Program-made: the position numbers and the translations under genes | Shown: positions 45,008-54,857 of the stretch, piece by piece | Numbering within the stretch: the first letter of the stretch is position 1 | How the letters are laid out: every line of letters begins with the position of its first letter | Source: an uncultured Clostridia bacterium | GTDB lineage: Bacteria; Bacillota; Clostridia; Monoglobales; Monoglobaceae | Direction: 5' to 3' | NCBI GenBank assembly: GCA_947625905.1 | Contig: CANQQJ010000010.1 | Coordinates: 1 to 64,000, forward strand | DNA: 64,000 nucleotides | Notes under the pieces: model-generated | What the model saw: only the letters and a program-made list of their open reading frames with translations | Told to the model about the DNA's origin: nothing | The model's database searches: none

Positions 45008-45065
45008 TACACAAAAAATAATTTATCAACAAACTAATTTTGTCACATTTTTAACGCGAGATATA

Positions 45066-45095
45066 TTGACAAGCATTGAATCATTGTTGTATAAT
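45066..45095 (+). promoter_or_regulatory. consensus sigma-A promoter of the ilv-leu cluster
   Basis: TTGACA (45066-45071) and TATAAT (45090-45095) with 18 bp between. The predicted transcript starts near 45102, about 34 bases before ilvB, which leaves no room for a T-box or peptide-coding attenuator leader. Confidence 0.85.
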
Positions 45096-45135
45096 AATAA
45101 AATGGTATTTAAGAGAAAAGGAGATGCGTGATAAT

Positions 45136-46830
45136 ATGATTAAAAACGGTGCCGACATCGTTTTGGAATGTTTGCTTGAACAAGGCGTTGACACTGTCTT
45201 CGGCTATCCCGGAGGAGCCATACTTAACGTCTATGATTCTTTTTATAAATATTCTGCAAAAATCAGACACATTCTGACCTCGCACGAGCAGGGCGCGGCC
45301 CACGCTGCTGACGGATATGCCAGAAGCACCGGCAAAGTGGGCGTCTGCGTGGCGACCTCGGGCCCCGGAGCCACAAACCTTGTAACGGGAATTGCCACGG
45401 CTTATATGGACTCGATCCCCATTGTTGCGATAACCTGCAACGTGGCGAATAATCTGCTCGGAAAGGACAGCTTCCAGGAAGTTGATATTGTGGGAATCAC
45501 AATGCCCGTCACAAAACATAATTTTTTGATAAAGAGCGCGGACGAGATAGCGCCCACATTCAGAAGAGCGTTTAAAATCGCCGCCTCGGGCAGACCGGGT
45601 CCGGTCCTTATTGATATCACCAAGGACGCGACGGCAGGCGAAGCGGATTACAAAAAAGAGATACCCGAAAGAGTTGACAACTATAAGATTGAGAGCGACT
45701 CGGCAGCCTTCGACAAAGTTATCGAGATGATAGAAAAAGCCGAACGTCCTCTGATTATGGCCGGCGGCGGAATTATCGCCTCGGGCGCATCAAAAGAGCT
45801 GCACAAGTTCCAGAAAACGATCGACGCCCCCGTGACGCTTGCCACTATGGGTCTCGGCGCTTTTCCCGCGAGCGATCCCGCTTTCACGGGAATGATCGGA
45901 ATGCACGGTTCTAAGACAACGTCACTCGCAGTTAAGCACTGCGACCTTTTGATAAACGTAGGCTCGAGATTTTCAGACAGAGTTATATGCGATCCCGCAA
46001 CGTTTGCCAGACGCGCAAAGATCGTGCACATAGACGTTGACAGAGCCGAGATCAACAAAAATATACTCACCGACGCGTTCCTGATAGGAGACGCGCGCGC
46101 GGTGCTTGACGAGCTCAACAAGCGCCTGCACAAGAAGAAGCACAGCGAATGGATGAGCAAGATAGCGGGTTGGAAAGAAAAATATCCCGTTAAATACAAG
46201 AGCGACAGCGAGTTCAATCCCGAGACGATAATCAAGGAGATCAAGCGTCAAACCGGAGATGATACATATCTGGTTACCGATGTCGGACAGCACCAGATGT
46301 GGGCGGCTCAGTTCTTCGGTATCGAAAAGCCCAGACACTTTTTGTCGTCGGGCGGTCTTGGCACAATGGGATACGGCGTTGGCGCGGCGATCGGCGCACA
46401 GGCGGCTCACCCCGACAGCGTTGTGGTCAATATATCGGGCGACGGCTGCTTCCACATGAATCTTCAGGAACTCTCGACCGCAGCGACCCAAAAGCTGCCG
46501 ATCATAGACGTTGTTATGAACAACAACGTGCTCGGTATGGTCCGCCAGTGGCAGAGATTGTTCTACGGAGAGCGCTTCTCGCACACCACGCTTAACAAAC
46601 CCACAAACTATAACATGGTTGCGAAGGGTCTGGGAGCCGATGCATATACCGTCACAAATATTGAGGAGCTCGCCAAAGCAGTGAGCGCGGCGCTGAAAAA
46701 CAGAACCAAGCCGACGGTCATAAACTGTGTGATCAATCCCGACCATGCGGTTCTGCCAATGGTGCCGGGCGGCGAGTCAATAGAAGAACCGATACTTGAG
46801 ATAACAGCGGACGGCAAGGAGGTCAGATAA
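45136..46830 (+). CDS. ilvB: acetolactate synthase, catalytic subunit
   Basis: 564 residues from the ATG at 45136. AAGGAG is at 45118-45123, so an ATG at 45124 is too close; this one is 12 bases away. ThDP enzyme that makes acetolactate or acetohydroxybutyrate. GYPGGAILNVYDSF and LTSHEQGAAHAADGYARSTGK (catalytic Glu), VATSGPGATNLVTGIATAYMDS, and GDGCFHMNLQELSTAATQKLPIIDVVMNNNVLG (ThDP/Mg motif GDG...NN) are clear. Start of the branched-chain cluster; the regulatory subunit gene follows after one base. Confidence 0.96.
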   Translation: MIKNGADIVLECLLEQGVDTVFGYPGGAILNVYDSFYKYSAKIRHILTSHEQGAAHAADGYARSTGKVGVCVATSGPGATNLVTGIATAYMDSIPIVAITCNVANNLLGKDSFQEVDIVGITMPVTKHNFLIKSADEIAPTFRRAFKIAASGRPGPVLIDITKDATAGEADYKKEIPERVDNYKIESDSAAFDKVIEMIEKAERPLIMAGGGIIASGASKELHKFQKTIDAPVTLATMGLGAFPASDPAFTGMIGMHGSKTTSLAVKHCDLLINVGSRFSDRVICDPATFARRAKIVHIDVDRAEINKNILTDAFLIGDARAVLDELNKRLHKKKHSEWMSKIAGWKEKYPVKYKSDSEFNPETIIKEIKRQTGDDTYLVTDVGQHQMWAAQFFGIEKPRHFLSSGGLGTMGYGVGAAIGAQAAHPDSVVVNISGDGCFHMNLQELSTAATQKLPIIDVVMNNNVLGMVRQWQRLFYGERFSHTTLNKPTNYNMVAKGLGADAYTVTNIEELAKAVSAALKNRTKPTVINCVINPDHAVLPMVPGGESIEEPILEITADGKEVR

Positions 46831-46831
46831 T

Positions 46832-47389
46832 ATGAGCGGAATTATTACAGATCCTGTTCCCGAAAAGAAGCAGGCAAAAAAGAAAATGCACGTTTTATCT
46901 ATTCACGTTGTGAACCATGCCGGCGTTCTGAGCCGTATCGCGGGTCTTTTCTCGCGCCGTATGTATAATATCGACAGCCTTTCGGTCGGCGAGACCGAGG
47001 ACCCGAAGATCTCGCGCATGACGATCGTGACCCACGCGGACGAAAACACATTCCATCAGATACAGAACCAGCTGGCCAAGCTTGAGGATGTAAAGCATAT
47101 CTGCGAGCTCCACAAGGACCAGGCTGTTCTGCGCGAGCATGTGCTGATCAAAGTCAATAACAAGGATACAACGGCGATAATGCAGATCTGTCAGATATTC
47201 AGAGCAAATGTCGTTGACGTTTCCAAAAAACTGCTGACTCTGGAGCTTACCGGAGGTCCAAGCAAGATAAACGCGTTTATCGACCTTATGGAGCAGTTTG
47301 AGATAGAAGGCTTAGTCAGGACCGGTCTGACCGGATTAAAGCGCGGAAGCACCACGGAAGCGGAGGAAGCCGCGCGTGAAAATAATTAG
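46832..47389 (+). CDS. ilvN: acetolactate synthase, regulatory subunit
   Basis: 185 residues. N-terminal ACT domain (about 20-95: LSIHVVNHAGVLSRIAGLFSRRMYNIDSLSVGETEDP) binds valine for feedback control, and the C-terminal domain (about 100-175) holds ALS_ss_C features (VLIKVNNKD, VVDVSKKLLTLELTGGPSKI). A lysine-rich N-terminal tail of about 20 residues (EKKQAKKK) and acidic C-terminal tail are extras. AAGGAGG overlaps the end of ilvB, so translation is coupled. Confidence 0.95.
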   Translation: MSGIITDPVPEKKQAKKKMHVLSIHVVNHAGVLSRIAGLFSRRMYNIDSLSVGETEDPKISRMTIVTHADENTFHQIQNQLAKLEDVKHICELHKDQAVLREHVLIKVNNKDTTAIMQICQIFRANVVDVSKKLLTLELTGGPSKINAFIDLMEQFEIEGLVRTGLTGLKRGSTTEAEEAARENN

Positions 47390-47427
47390 AAAAATAATTA
47401 ATTATTAAATATTTGGAGGTTTTATAA

Positions 47428-48423
47428 ATGGCAAAATTATATCATGAAAGCGACTGCAATTTGGGATTGCTGAACAACAAGACAGTGGCGATTATCGGCT
47501 ACGGCAGCCAGGGCCACGCCCACGCTCTGAATCTTAAGGAGAGCGGAGTTCACGTAATCATCGGTCTGTATCCGGGAAGCAAATCCTGGAAAGTGGCAGA
47601 GGAGGCGGGATTTGAGGTTTATAACTCTGACGAAGCCGCCAAGAAGGCTGACATAATCATGATACTTATCAACGACGAGAAGCAGGCTAAGCTGTATGAG
47701 GAGAACATAAAGCCCAATCTGGAGCCCGGAAACGTTCTGGCGTTTGCCCACGGTTTCAATATTCATTTTAAACTCATAACTCCCCCGAAGGATGTTGACG
47801 TTATAATGGTCGCTCCCAAGGGTCCGGGCCACACGGTTCGCAGTGAGTATGTAGCAGGCAAGGGTGTTCCCTGCCTGGTAGCCGTTGAACAGGACGCTAC
47901 GGGCAACGCTATGGATATCGGTCTGGCTTATGCCGCGGGTATCGGCGGAGCGAGAGCCGGCGTGCTTGAGACGACGTTTAAGATGGAGACCGAGACCGAC
48001 CTCTTCGGTGAGCAGTGCGTGCTTTGCGGCGGTGTTACAGCTTTGATGGAAGCAGGTTTTGAAACTCTGGTTGAAGCGGGCTATGATCCCCAGAACGCGT
48101 ACTTTGAGTGCATCCATGAGATGAAGCTTATCGTTGATCTGATCTATCACGGCGGATTCGGCGAGATGAGACACTCGATCTCCGACACGGCCGAGTACGG
48201 CGACTACGAGATAGGCAAGAGGATCATCACCGAGGATACCAAGAAAGAGATGAAAAAGGTCCTCAGCGAGATCCAGGACGGAACATTCGCCAAGAGCTGG
48301 ATCACAGAGAACGCTGTTAATCGTCCCCACTTTAACGCCACAAGAAGGATCAAGGCTGATCATCAGCTTGAGCATGTCGGCAGAGAAATCAGAAAGCTCT
48401 ATTCCTGGAACGACGAGAAATAA
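47428..48423 (+). CDS. ilvC: ketol-acid reductoisomerase, class I
   Basis: 331 residues, the short class I form. Converts acetolactate or acetohydroxybutyrate to the dihydroxyacid. [33 protein letters not shown] is the Rossmann site; the loop after strand beta-2 reads LYPGSKS where many relatives have LRxGSxS, so the phosphate-binding Arg is replaced by Tyr. [11 protein letters not shown] and the Glu-rich knot ([31 protein letters not shown]) hold the two Mg sites. GGAGG lies 8 bases upstream of the ATG. A hairpin follows the gene. Confidence 0.96.
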   Translation: MAKLYHESDCNLGLLNNKTVAIIGYGSQGHAHALNLKESGVHVIIGLYPGSKSWKVAEEAGFEVYNSDEAAKKADIIMILINDEKQAKLYEENIKPNLEPGNVLAFAHGFNIHFKLITPPKDVDVIMVAPKGPGHTVRSEYVAGKGVPCLVAVEQDATGNAMDIGLAYAAGIGGARAGVLETTFKMETETDLFGEQCVLCGGVTALMEAGFETLVEAGYDPQNAYFECIHEMKLIVDLIYHGGFGEMRHSISDTAEYGDYEIGKRIITEDTKKEMKKVLSEIQDGTFAKSWITENAVNRPHFNATRRIKADHQLEHVGREIRKLYSWNDEK

Positions 48424-48435
48424 ACTCTTGACTTT

Positions 48436-48464
48436 AAGGCGGCGGCAAACGACCGCCGCCTTTT
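48436..48464 (+). terminator. GC-rich hairpin between ilvC and cimA
   Basis: GGCGGCGG pairs with CCGCCGCC over a seven-base loop, followed by TTTTC. Could partly stop transcription before cimA. Confidence 0.75.
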
Positions 48465-48483
48465 CTAAACGAGGTGTGTTTAT

Positions 48484-50079
48484 TTGAATATCAACGGCCG
48501 CCTCGGCGGCAGACAAGAAAAAAATATTGAGATCTTTGACTCAACATTAAGAGACGGCGCGCAAGGCGAAGGCATATCGTTTTCGATCGAGGATAAGCTA
48601 AACATCGTGAAAGCGCTTGACTATGTTGGCGCTGATTACATAGAGGCCGGGAATCCCGGCTCAAACCCGAAGGACCTTGAATTTTTTGAAACGATAGACC
48701 GCACAAAAATGCACCACGCCCGTCTTGTTGCTTTCGGCTCGACTTGCAGAAAAGAGATCTCGCCCGAGCATGATGATAACTGCAAATCGCTGCTTACCGC
48801 CAATACCGACGTTGTCGCGATCTTCGGCAAATCTTGGGACCTGCACGTCACCGATATTATCAAGACGTCGCTTTCCGAGAATCTTCGAATGATCCATGAT
48901 ACGGTCAGGTTTTTCAAGGCTCACAAAAAAGAGGTCATATTTGACGCCGAGCATTATTTTGACGGATTCAAGCGCAATCCCGAATATACCAAATCAGCGC
49001 TAAAGGCCGCGATAGACGCGGGTGCCGACAGAATTGTTTTATGTGAAACCAACGGAGGCTGCCTGCCCGATGAGGTTGAAAAAATAACCGCCGAGACCTG
49101 CGCGGAGTTCCCCGATACCGTAATTGGCATACACTGCCACAACGACAGCGGATGCGCGGCGGCAAATTCTCTTGCCGCGGTAAAGGCCGGAGCAAGACAT
49201 GTTCAGGGCACATATCTCGGCTACGGAGAAAGATGCGGAAATGCGAATTTATCCACCGTGATACCCAACCTGCAAATAAAGCAGGATTACCGCTGCGTGC
49301 CAGAAAAGAACCTTGAGCGTTTCACAAGGACTGCCAGATGGATATCCGAGATCGCGAATTTATCGCTGTTTAAGGGTATGCCATATGTTGGCGGCTCGGC
49401 GTTTTCCCACAAAGCGGGAATGCACATTGACGCTGTGGCTAAAGACTCGACATCATTTGAGCACATTGCACCCGAGAGCATAGGAAACGAGCGCAGATTT
49501 TTGATGAGCGAGGTCGCGGGTCGTGGAACTGTGCTGAAAAAAATCAGCAAAATAGCTCCCGAGCTCACCAAAGACTCCCCCGAGATCGCCGAGATCTGCG
49601 CGCGGGTAAAGCAGCTTGAATACGAGGGTTACTCATTTGAAGCGGCCGAGGCAAGTTTTGAACTGCTGGTCAAAGACGTATTAAAACAAAAGAAAAACTA
49701 TTTCACGCTAAACTATTTTAAAACGATAGTCGAGCCGGATGAAAATGATTTCAGCGCCTCCGCTATCATCAAGATCACGGTAGGCGATAAAACCGAAATA
49801 ACCGCCGCGGAGGGAAACGGCCCCGTGCACGCGCTGGATAACGCGCTGAGGCGCGTACTCGAGGGATTCTATCCCGAGCTCAGCGACGTGCATTTGACGG
49901 ACTACAAAGTAAGAGTTCTGGAGCCGCAGCAGGCGACGGGCGCCAAGGTACGCGTTCTGATCGAAAGCAGAGACGAGACCGGAAGCTGGACGACCGTCGG
50001 CGTTTCCGAGGACGTTATAGCGGCCTCGTGGATCGCGCTGGTTGAATCGGTTGAATATAAATTAATGAAGGAGGAATAA
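48484..50079 (+). CDS. cimA: (R)-citramalate synthase
   Basis: 531 residues from a TTG start with GAGGTG 7 bases upstream; no ATG lies before the conserved N-terminus. [20 protein letters not shown] is the DRE-TIM metallolyase opening, [14 protein letters not shown] is typical of the citramalate-synthase clade, and [42 protein letters not shown] carries the metal-binding HxH(N) and catalytic loop. The C-terminal ~150 residues form the LeuA-type regulatory dimer domain for feedback control. Condenses pyruvate and acetyl-CoA to citramalate, leading to 2-oxobutyrate and isoleucine without threonine. The adjacent leuCDB carry out the next steps. Confidence 0.93.
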   Translation: MNINGRLGGRQEKNIEIFDSTLRDGAQGEGISFSIEDKLNIVKALDYVGADYIEAGNPGSNPKDLEFFETIDRTKMHHARLVAFGSTCRKEISPEHDDNCKSLLTANTDVVAIFGKSWDLHVTDIIKTSLSENLRMIHDTVRFFKAHKKEVIFDAEHYFDGFKRNPEYTKSALKAAIDAGADRIVLCETNGGCLPDEVEKITAETCAEFPDTVIGIHCHNDSGCAAANSLAAVKAGARHVQGTYLGYGERCGNANLSTVIPNLQIKQDYRCVPEKNLERFTRTARWISEIANLSLFKGMPYVGGSAFSHKAGMHIDAVAKDSTSFEHIAPESIGNERRFLMSEVAGRGTVLKKISKIAPELTKDSPEIAEICARVKQLEYEGYSFEAAEASFELLVKDVLKQKKNYFTLNYFKTIVEPDENDFSASAIIKITVGDKTEITAAEGNGPVHALDNALRRVLEGFYPELSDVHLTDYKVRVLEPQQATGAKVRVLIESRDETGSWTTVGVSEDVIAASWIALVESVEYKLMKEE

Positions 50080-50083
50080 AAAT

Positions 50084-51343
50084 ATGGGCATGACAATGAC
50101 ACAAAAAATCCTGGCTGACCACGCCGGACTTGAAAGCGTTAAAGCCGGACAGCTTATCAAAGCGAAGCTTGACATGGTTCTGGGAAACGATGTTACCACG
50201 CCCGTTGCTATAAAAGAATTTAAGGCGGCGGGATTCGACAAGGTTTTTGACAAAGACAAGGTTTCGATCGTACTTGACCATTTCACACCCAACAAGGACA
50301 TAAAGTCGGCCGAGCACTGCAAAATGTGCCGCGAGTTCGCCGGCGATAAAGACGTTACTAATTTTTATGATGTTGGTGAGATGGGTGTTGAGCACGCCCT
50401 GCTCCCCGAAAAAGGTCTTGTGGCTCCCGGTGAGGTCATAATAGGAGCGGACTCGCACACTTGTACATACGGCGCGGTCGGTGCTTTTTCAACGGGCGTC
50501 GGCTCGACCGATATGGCCGCGGGAATGGCGACCGGCGAGGCGTGGTTCAAGGTTCCGTCGGCTCTCAAATTCAATCTTATGGGCAAACCCGCTAAGTGGA
50601 TATCGGGTAAGGATGTTATACTGCATATAATCGGAATGATCGGTGTTGACGGCGCGCTCTATAAATCAATGGAGTTTAGCGGCGACGGTCTCAAGTACTT
50701 ATCGATCGACGACCGTCTGACAATGGCCAATATGGCGATCGAGGCGGGAGGCAAGAACGGCATATTCGAAGTTGACGATGTTACAAAGGCTTATCTTGAC
50801 GAAAGAGTTGACCGCAAATATAAGATATACACGGCAGACAGTGACGCCGAATATGACGCGGTTTATGACATCGATCTTTCGGCACTCAAGGCCACGGTCG
50901 CGTTCCCGCACCTTCCCGAGAACACAAAGACGATCGACGAGGTCGGCGAGGTCAAGCTTGACCAGTGCGTGATCGGTTCCTGCACAAACGGCCGTCTTGA
51001 GGATCTTGAAAAGGCTGCCGAGATCTTTAAGGGAAAACATGTGGCTAAAAATATCAGAGCCATAATTATTCCCGCAACTCAGAAGATATATCGCGAGGCA
51101 ATGAAAGAAGGCCTGTTTGACATATTTATGGACGCAGGCTGCGTTATTTCGACTCCCACCTGCGGCCCCTGCCTTGGAGGTCATATGGGCATACTCGCCA
51201 AAGGCGAAAGAGCGATATCAACGTCAAACAGAAATTTTGTCGGCAGAATGGGTCATCCCGAGTCTGAGGTTTATCTGGCGAGCCCGGTCGTTGCGGCCGC
51301 TTCGGCGATAAAGGGATATATCTGCGGTCCCGATGAGATATAG
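50084..51343 (+). CDS. leuC: 3-isopropylmalate/(R)-2-methylmalate dehydratase, large subunit
   Basis: 419 residues, the shorter LeuC/HacA form. Aconitase-family enzyme with a 4Fe-4S cluster: GSCTNGR (first Cys) and [14 protein letters not shown] (the Cys-x2-Cys pair), plus [26 protein letters not shown] in the active site. GGAGGA lies 8 bases before the ATG. Placed between cimA and leuD, so it probably isomerises citramalate as well as isopropylmalate. Confidence 0.95.
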   Translation: MGMTMTQKILADHAGLESVKAGQLIKAKLDMVLGNDVTTPVAIKEFKAAGFDKVFDKDKVSIVLDHFTPNKDIKSAEHCKMCREFAGDKDVTNFYDVGEMGVEHALLPEKGLVAPGEVIIGADSHTCTYGAVGAFSTGVGSTDMAAGMATGEAWFKVPSALKFNLMGKPAKWISGKDVILHIIGMIGVDGALYKSMEFSGDGLKYLSIDDRLTMANMAIEAGGKNGIFEVDDVTKAYLDERVDRKYKIYTADSDAEYDAVYDIDLSALKATVAFPHLPENTKTIDEVGEVKLDQCVIGSCTNGRLEDLEKAAEIFKGKHVAKNIRAIIIPATQKIYREAMKEGLFDIFMDAGCVISTPTCGPCLGGHMGILAKGERAISTSNRNFVGRMGHPESEVYLASPVVAAASAIKGYICGPDEI

Positions 51344-51359
51344 AGAGGAGGAAGAATAA

Positions 51360-51839
51360 ATGAACGCAAAAGGCAAAGTACATAAGTATCTTGACAATGT
51401 TGACACCGATGTTATTATCCCCGCGCGCTATCTGAATTCCTCAGAGCCTTCGGAACTCGCGGCGCACTGCATGGAGGATATAGACAAGGATTTTGTAAAT
51501 AACGTAAAACAGGGCGATATCATGGTTGCCCGCAACAATTTCGGCTGCGGCTCCTCTCGTGAGCATGCTCCCATAGCGATCAAGGCTTCGGGTATCGGCT
51601 GCGTAATAGCGGCGACTTTCGCCAGGATCTTTTACCGCAACGCCATAAATATCGGACTTCCCATCATGGAGTGTCCCGAAGCCGCGGAGAATATAAACGC
51701 GGGCGATGAAGTCGAAGTTGATTTTGACACGGGAATTATTAAGGACATAACCACAGGCAAGGAATTTAAGGCAGAGCCGTTTCCCGATTTTATTAAAGAG
51801 ATAATCAATAAAAACGGCTTGATGAACTCGCTGAAATAG
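51360..51839 (+). CDS. leuD: 3-isopropylmalate/(R)-2-methylmalate dehydratase, small subunit
   Basis: 159 residues, the swivelling domain partner of Leu[18 protein letters not shown] and [25 protein letters not shown] are the family's signature segments, the second one substrate-binding. AGGAGG is 8 bases before the ATG, and only 16 bases separate it from leuC. Confidence 0.95.
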   Translation: MNAKGKVHKYLDNVDTDVIIPARYLNSSEPSELAAHCMEDIDKDFVNNVKQGDIMVARNNFGCGSSREHAPIAIKASGIGCVIAATFARIFYRNAINIGLPIMECPEAAENINAGDEVEVDFDTGIIKDITTGKEFKAEPFPDFIKEIINKNGLMNSLK

Positions 51840-51871
51840 TGTTTTTACCGGACGCATATTAAAAATCATAT

Positions 51872-51920
51872 GGGCGGCGCCCCGGCCGCCCGCTTGATCG
51901 AAAAAAAGCAACGGCTTTTT
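51872..51920 (+). promoter_or_regulatory. two stem-loops in the leuD-leuB gap
   Basis: GGGCGGC/GCCGCCC with a six-base loop (from 51872), then AAAAAGC/GCTTTTT (51903-51909 with 51914-51920). The second ends in five T but is weak. They may adjust leuB expression or protect mRNA ends; no terminator of the usual kind. Confidence 0.4.
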
Positions 51921-51944
51921 GATATCAAAGAAAGGAAACTTACC

Positions 51945-53024
51945 ATGAACATAAAATTAGCAGTAGTAAAAGGCGACGGTATCGGTCCCGAGATCATTAC
52001 CGAAGCCGAAAAAGTTCTTGACAAAATAGGTGAAAAATACGGTCACAGCTTTGAGTACACCGATATTTTGGCGGGCGGATGCGCCATAGACGAAACAGGA
52101 GCGCCGCTGCCCGAGGAATCGGTCAAGATAGCCAAGGCATCCGATTCGGTGCTTCTCGGCGCGGTCGGCGGTCCAAAATGGGACACGCTTCCCGGACACT
52201 TAAGACCCGAAAAGGCTCTGCTCGGTCTCAGATCCGAACTTGGTCTGTTTGCAAATATCAGACCCGCAAAGCTTCATGACGCGCTTGCCGGTGCGTGTCC
52301 CCTCAAACCCGAAATTTCCGAAGGCGGACTCGACTTGGTTATCGTACGCGAGCTCACCGGCGGTCTTTATTTCGGGGACAGAGGCAGAAGAAACGAGAGC
52401 ACGGGCGATGAGGAAGCCTATGACGAGCTCAAATACGCAGTAAGCGAGATCAAGAGGATAGGCAAGGTCGCGTTTGAACTTGCAATGAAGCGCGAGCGCA
52501 AAAAGGTTACAAGTGTTGACAAAGCGAATGTTATCGAAACTTCGCGTCTCTGGCGCGAGACAATGCACGAGCTCGCCAAGGAATATCCCGAGGTTGAGTA
52601 TTCTGATATGCTGGTTGACAACTGCGCGATGCAGCTTGTAAGAAATCCCGGTCAGTTTGACGTTATCGTGACTGAGAATATGTTCGGCGACATTCTTTCC
52701 GACGAGGCAAGTATGACTACGGGCTCGATTGGAATGCTGCCCTCATCATCCCTCGGCGACAGCTCGCTCGGAATGTATGAGCCTATCCATGGCAGCGCAC
52801 CCGATATTGCCGGCCAAAACATTGCTAATCCTATAGCAACGATCCTGTCCTGCGCCATGATGCTGCGCGACAGCTTCGGACTGATGGATGAAGCAAAGAA
52901 TATCGAAGACGCTGTGACAAACGTGTTAAATGACGGATACAGGACAGCCGACATTATGGACGATGGCGGAAAACTTCTCGGAACCAAAGAAATGGGCGAT
53001 ATAATAGTCAAATATATCGGTTAG
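51945..53024 (+). CDS. leuB: 3-isopropylmalate dehydrogenase
   Basis: 359 residues from the ATG at 51945 (AAAGGAAA upstream); the frame is open further back through the hairpin region without a ribosome site. Oxidative decarboxylation of isopropylmalate or methylmalate with [48 protein letters not shown] (substrate Arg), the Asp metal site in [22 protein letters not shown] and [29 protein letters not shown] (NAD-binding) are intact. Last gene of the cluster, closed by a terminator. Confidence 0.95.
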   Translation: MNIKLAVVKGDGIGPEIITEAEKVLDKIGEKYGHSFEYTDILAGGCAIDETGAPLPEESVKIAKASDSVLLGAVGGPKWDTLPGHLRPEKALLGLRSELGLFANIRPAKLHDALAGACPLKPEISEGGLDLVIVRELTGGLYFGDRGRRNESTGDEEAYDELKYAVSEIKRIGKVAFELAMKRERKKVTSVDKANVIETSRLWRETMHELAKEYPEVEYSDMLVDNCAMQLVRNPGQFDVIVTENMFGDILSDEASMTTGSIGMLPSSSLGDSSLGMYEPIHGSAPDIAGQNIANPIATILSCAMMLRDSFGLMDEAKNIEDAVTNVLNDGYRTADIMDDGGKLLGTKEMGDIIVKYIG

Positions 53025-53039
53025 AATATGTGTAAAATG

Positions 53040-53076
53040 TGCACCCCAAAAGCGTTTGACTTTTGAGGTGCATTTA
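53040..53076. terminator. bidirectional terminator after leuB
   Basis: TGCACCCCAAAAG pairs with CTTTTGAGGTGCA (one mismatch) over a seven-base loop, followed by TTTATTATT; it lies between the convergent leuB and the stalk-domain gene. Confidence 0.85.
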
Positions 53077-53081
53077 TTATT

Positions 53082-54857
53082 CTATAAATTTATGTCGGCT
53101 GTTTTGGATGCATTATCCCACTCAACATTAAAACCTAAATTTTCCGCGACAAACCTGAGCGGTATCAAGGTTTTATCATTCACGATCATGGGCGGCACAT
53201 CCATTGTTTGGATCACACCGTCAACGCGGGCCGTTTTGTCTCCGACAGTTAAAACGACTGTTTTATCACCGGCGATCGTCACCGTTTTTGAAGCGTCGTC
53301 CCATTCGACATTCGCGCCGGTCTGCTCAAACAAAAACCGTATAGGGATAAGTATGCGGTCGTTTTCAATAATTGGCGGCGTGACAAAGCTTAAATATCTG
53401 CCGTTTAACGCAACCATCGGTGAAGTCGGATAGTTGTCGTTCATATTAGGTATCCTGCCCATATAGATCACATTGTTTTCACCGAGATATTTAAACTCTC
53501 CGTTATCCATCTTAAACTGAGTTACTACAGACAGGAAATCAATAACATCGTTGCGTGTGATACCGTCCCGGGAATAGTAAAACTTGTCATATCGCGTCCT
53601 AAGCACAAAATAACCGTCGCCGCCATACACATCAACTGTGTCTCCGGTCGCATCTTCATACACGACCTGATATGATGTGCCGTCAGGTCGTGTTATCGTT
53701 CCCATTATCTCTCTGTTCTCCTCATAATACTCCCAACTGCCGCGTTCAATAAACTCGGTTCTCAAAACATCAACACCGTTTGAGGCGCAGCCGCCTTCGG
53801 TGCGATACTCGTCCGAAAATCCACTGTCGATCGAGCCGAAATCAAAGGATTTGAATTCTCCGCCGTCGGTAATGTGATAAATTATTTTATCGCTTGACCA
53901 TGCCAGAACGCCGTAATCGCTAAAATTATAAAATACATAACCCATGTTCGGATACGACCCGTTGCGCATGTTGTATTTTCCGTCGGAGCGTTCGCCGTTC
54001 TTTAATACATAATTGCCGCCGTTTTGATCGAAAATATTCAATTCATCCCCGATTCGAACGCAGCTTTCGTTATTTGAAAGTAACTCGGCGCGCGGAACAA
54101 CGCTTTCTGTCCAATTTTTAAGATCCGACGATGTATAGCGGTACGCAAAGGCTTCATCATCAATTTTACGCCAGAAATCATTAACGACATAATTCTCACC
54201 GTCAAAGCCAACATTAAACGGTCCGTAGGATTCATCATATCCGGGAATAATGGCTTTTTCAAAATTGATGCCGTCGCTTGAATAATATATTCCGCGCATA
54301 TATTCGTGCGATTCACCCATCAGCAGTCCGTTAACATTATAAAGCTTGATGCCGTCGGGAAAACCATCAATTCTTTTAAAATCAATGCAGTCCGTTGTGC
54401 TGTAAGTACCGGCAGAGCCGTTACAATCATTTACGAAAATAACGGCTCTGTCTTTAATGCGTGCTGTGTTCAAATCATCGGGCGGCGCGGGAAGATTATT
54501 GGTATACTGTTCCCAATTTATCCCGTCACTCGACACGAGCGTCACTCCATTACCGACAGCGCGAAAAGCACCGTCAAGGTAAATGACCGTGTTAACATCC
54601 GGAAGACCGTCGATAACACTCCAGTTTTCAAAATCCGTACTGTATGTGATACGGTTCACACGGACCCCGACATATATTTGACCGTTCGTGTCAATATGTG
54701 ATACCGCGAAATAATCAGAGGCGCACGAATAATCCTTTTCTGTTTCGGGCGTGTAGGCCCACGCGGGGATCGAAACAAGCAGCGCGCAAAGAAGCAATGA
54801 CAAAAACCTTGCGCAAAAACGTATGATGCCGATATTACTCTTCAACGGCTGTGTCAT
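53082..54857 (-). CDS. secreted protein with propeller-like repeats and copper-amine-oxidase-like stalk domain
   Basis: 591 residues. Signal peptide to about residue 34 (LVSIPAWA). Residues about 50-460 hold recurring strands such as YYSSDGINFEKA, VSSDGINWEQY and YTSSDLKNWTE, which resemble exo-alpha-sialidase/BNR-like propeller repeats but lack the Asp-box consensus. The last ~110 residues are the stalk domain in two copies (ILIPIRFLFEQTGANVEWDDASKTVTI and LIPLRFVAENLGFNVEWDNASKTADI). Function unknown; likely surface or secreted. Its ATG overlaps the 3' end of the ABC binding-protein gene by 23 bases on the same strand and has only a weak ribosome site (GAGGAA, 14 bases away). Confidence 0.7.
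   Translation of the reverse strand: MTQPLKSNIGIIRFCARFLSLLLCALLVSIPAWAYTPETEKDYSCASDYFAVSHIDTNGQIYVGVRVNRITYSTDFENWSVIDGLPDVNTVIYLDGAFRAVGNGVTLVSSDGINWEQYTNNLPAPPDDLNTARIKDRAVIFVNDCNGSAGTYSTTDCIDFKRIDGFPDGIKLYNVNGLLMGESHEYMRGIYYSSDGINFEKAIIPGYDESYGPFNVGFDGENYVVNDFWRKIDDEAFAYRYTSSDLKNWTESVVPRAELLSNNESCVRIGDELNIFDQNGGNYVLKNGERSDGKYNMRNGSYPNMGYVFYNFSDYGVLAWSSDKIIYHITDGGEFKSFDFGSIDSGFSDEYRTEGGCASNGVDVLRTEFIERGSWEYYEENREIMGTITRPDGTSYQVVYEDATGDTVDVYGGDGYFVLRTRYDKFYYSRDGITRNDVIDFLSVVTQFKMDNGEFKYLGENNVIYMGRIPNMNDNYPTSPMVALNGRYLSFVTPPIIENDRILIPIRFLFEQTGANVEWDDASKTVTIAGDKTVVLTVGDKTARVDGVIQTMDVPPMIVNDKTLIPLRFVAENLGFNVEWDNASKTADINL

Noticed and set aside
45012-45136. T-box leader for the ilv-leu cluster
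   Set aside because: The consensus promoter lies about 40 bases from the start codon, and no T-box sequence (AGGGTGGNACCGCG-like) is seen.
45973-46746. 257-codon frame antisense to ilvB
   Set aside because: Shadow of a clearly functional acetolactate synthase gene.
47437-48516. 359-codon open frame antisense to ilvC
   Set aside because: It is the mirror of a highly conserved, codon-biased gene, has no ribosome site and no recognisable protein motif.
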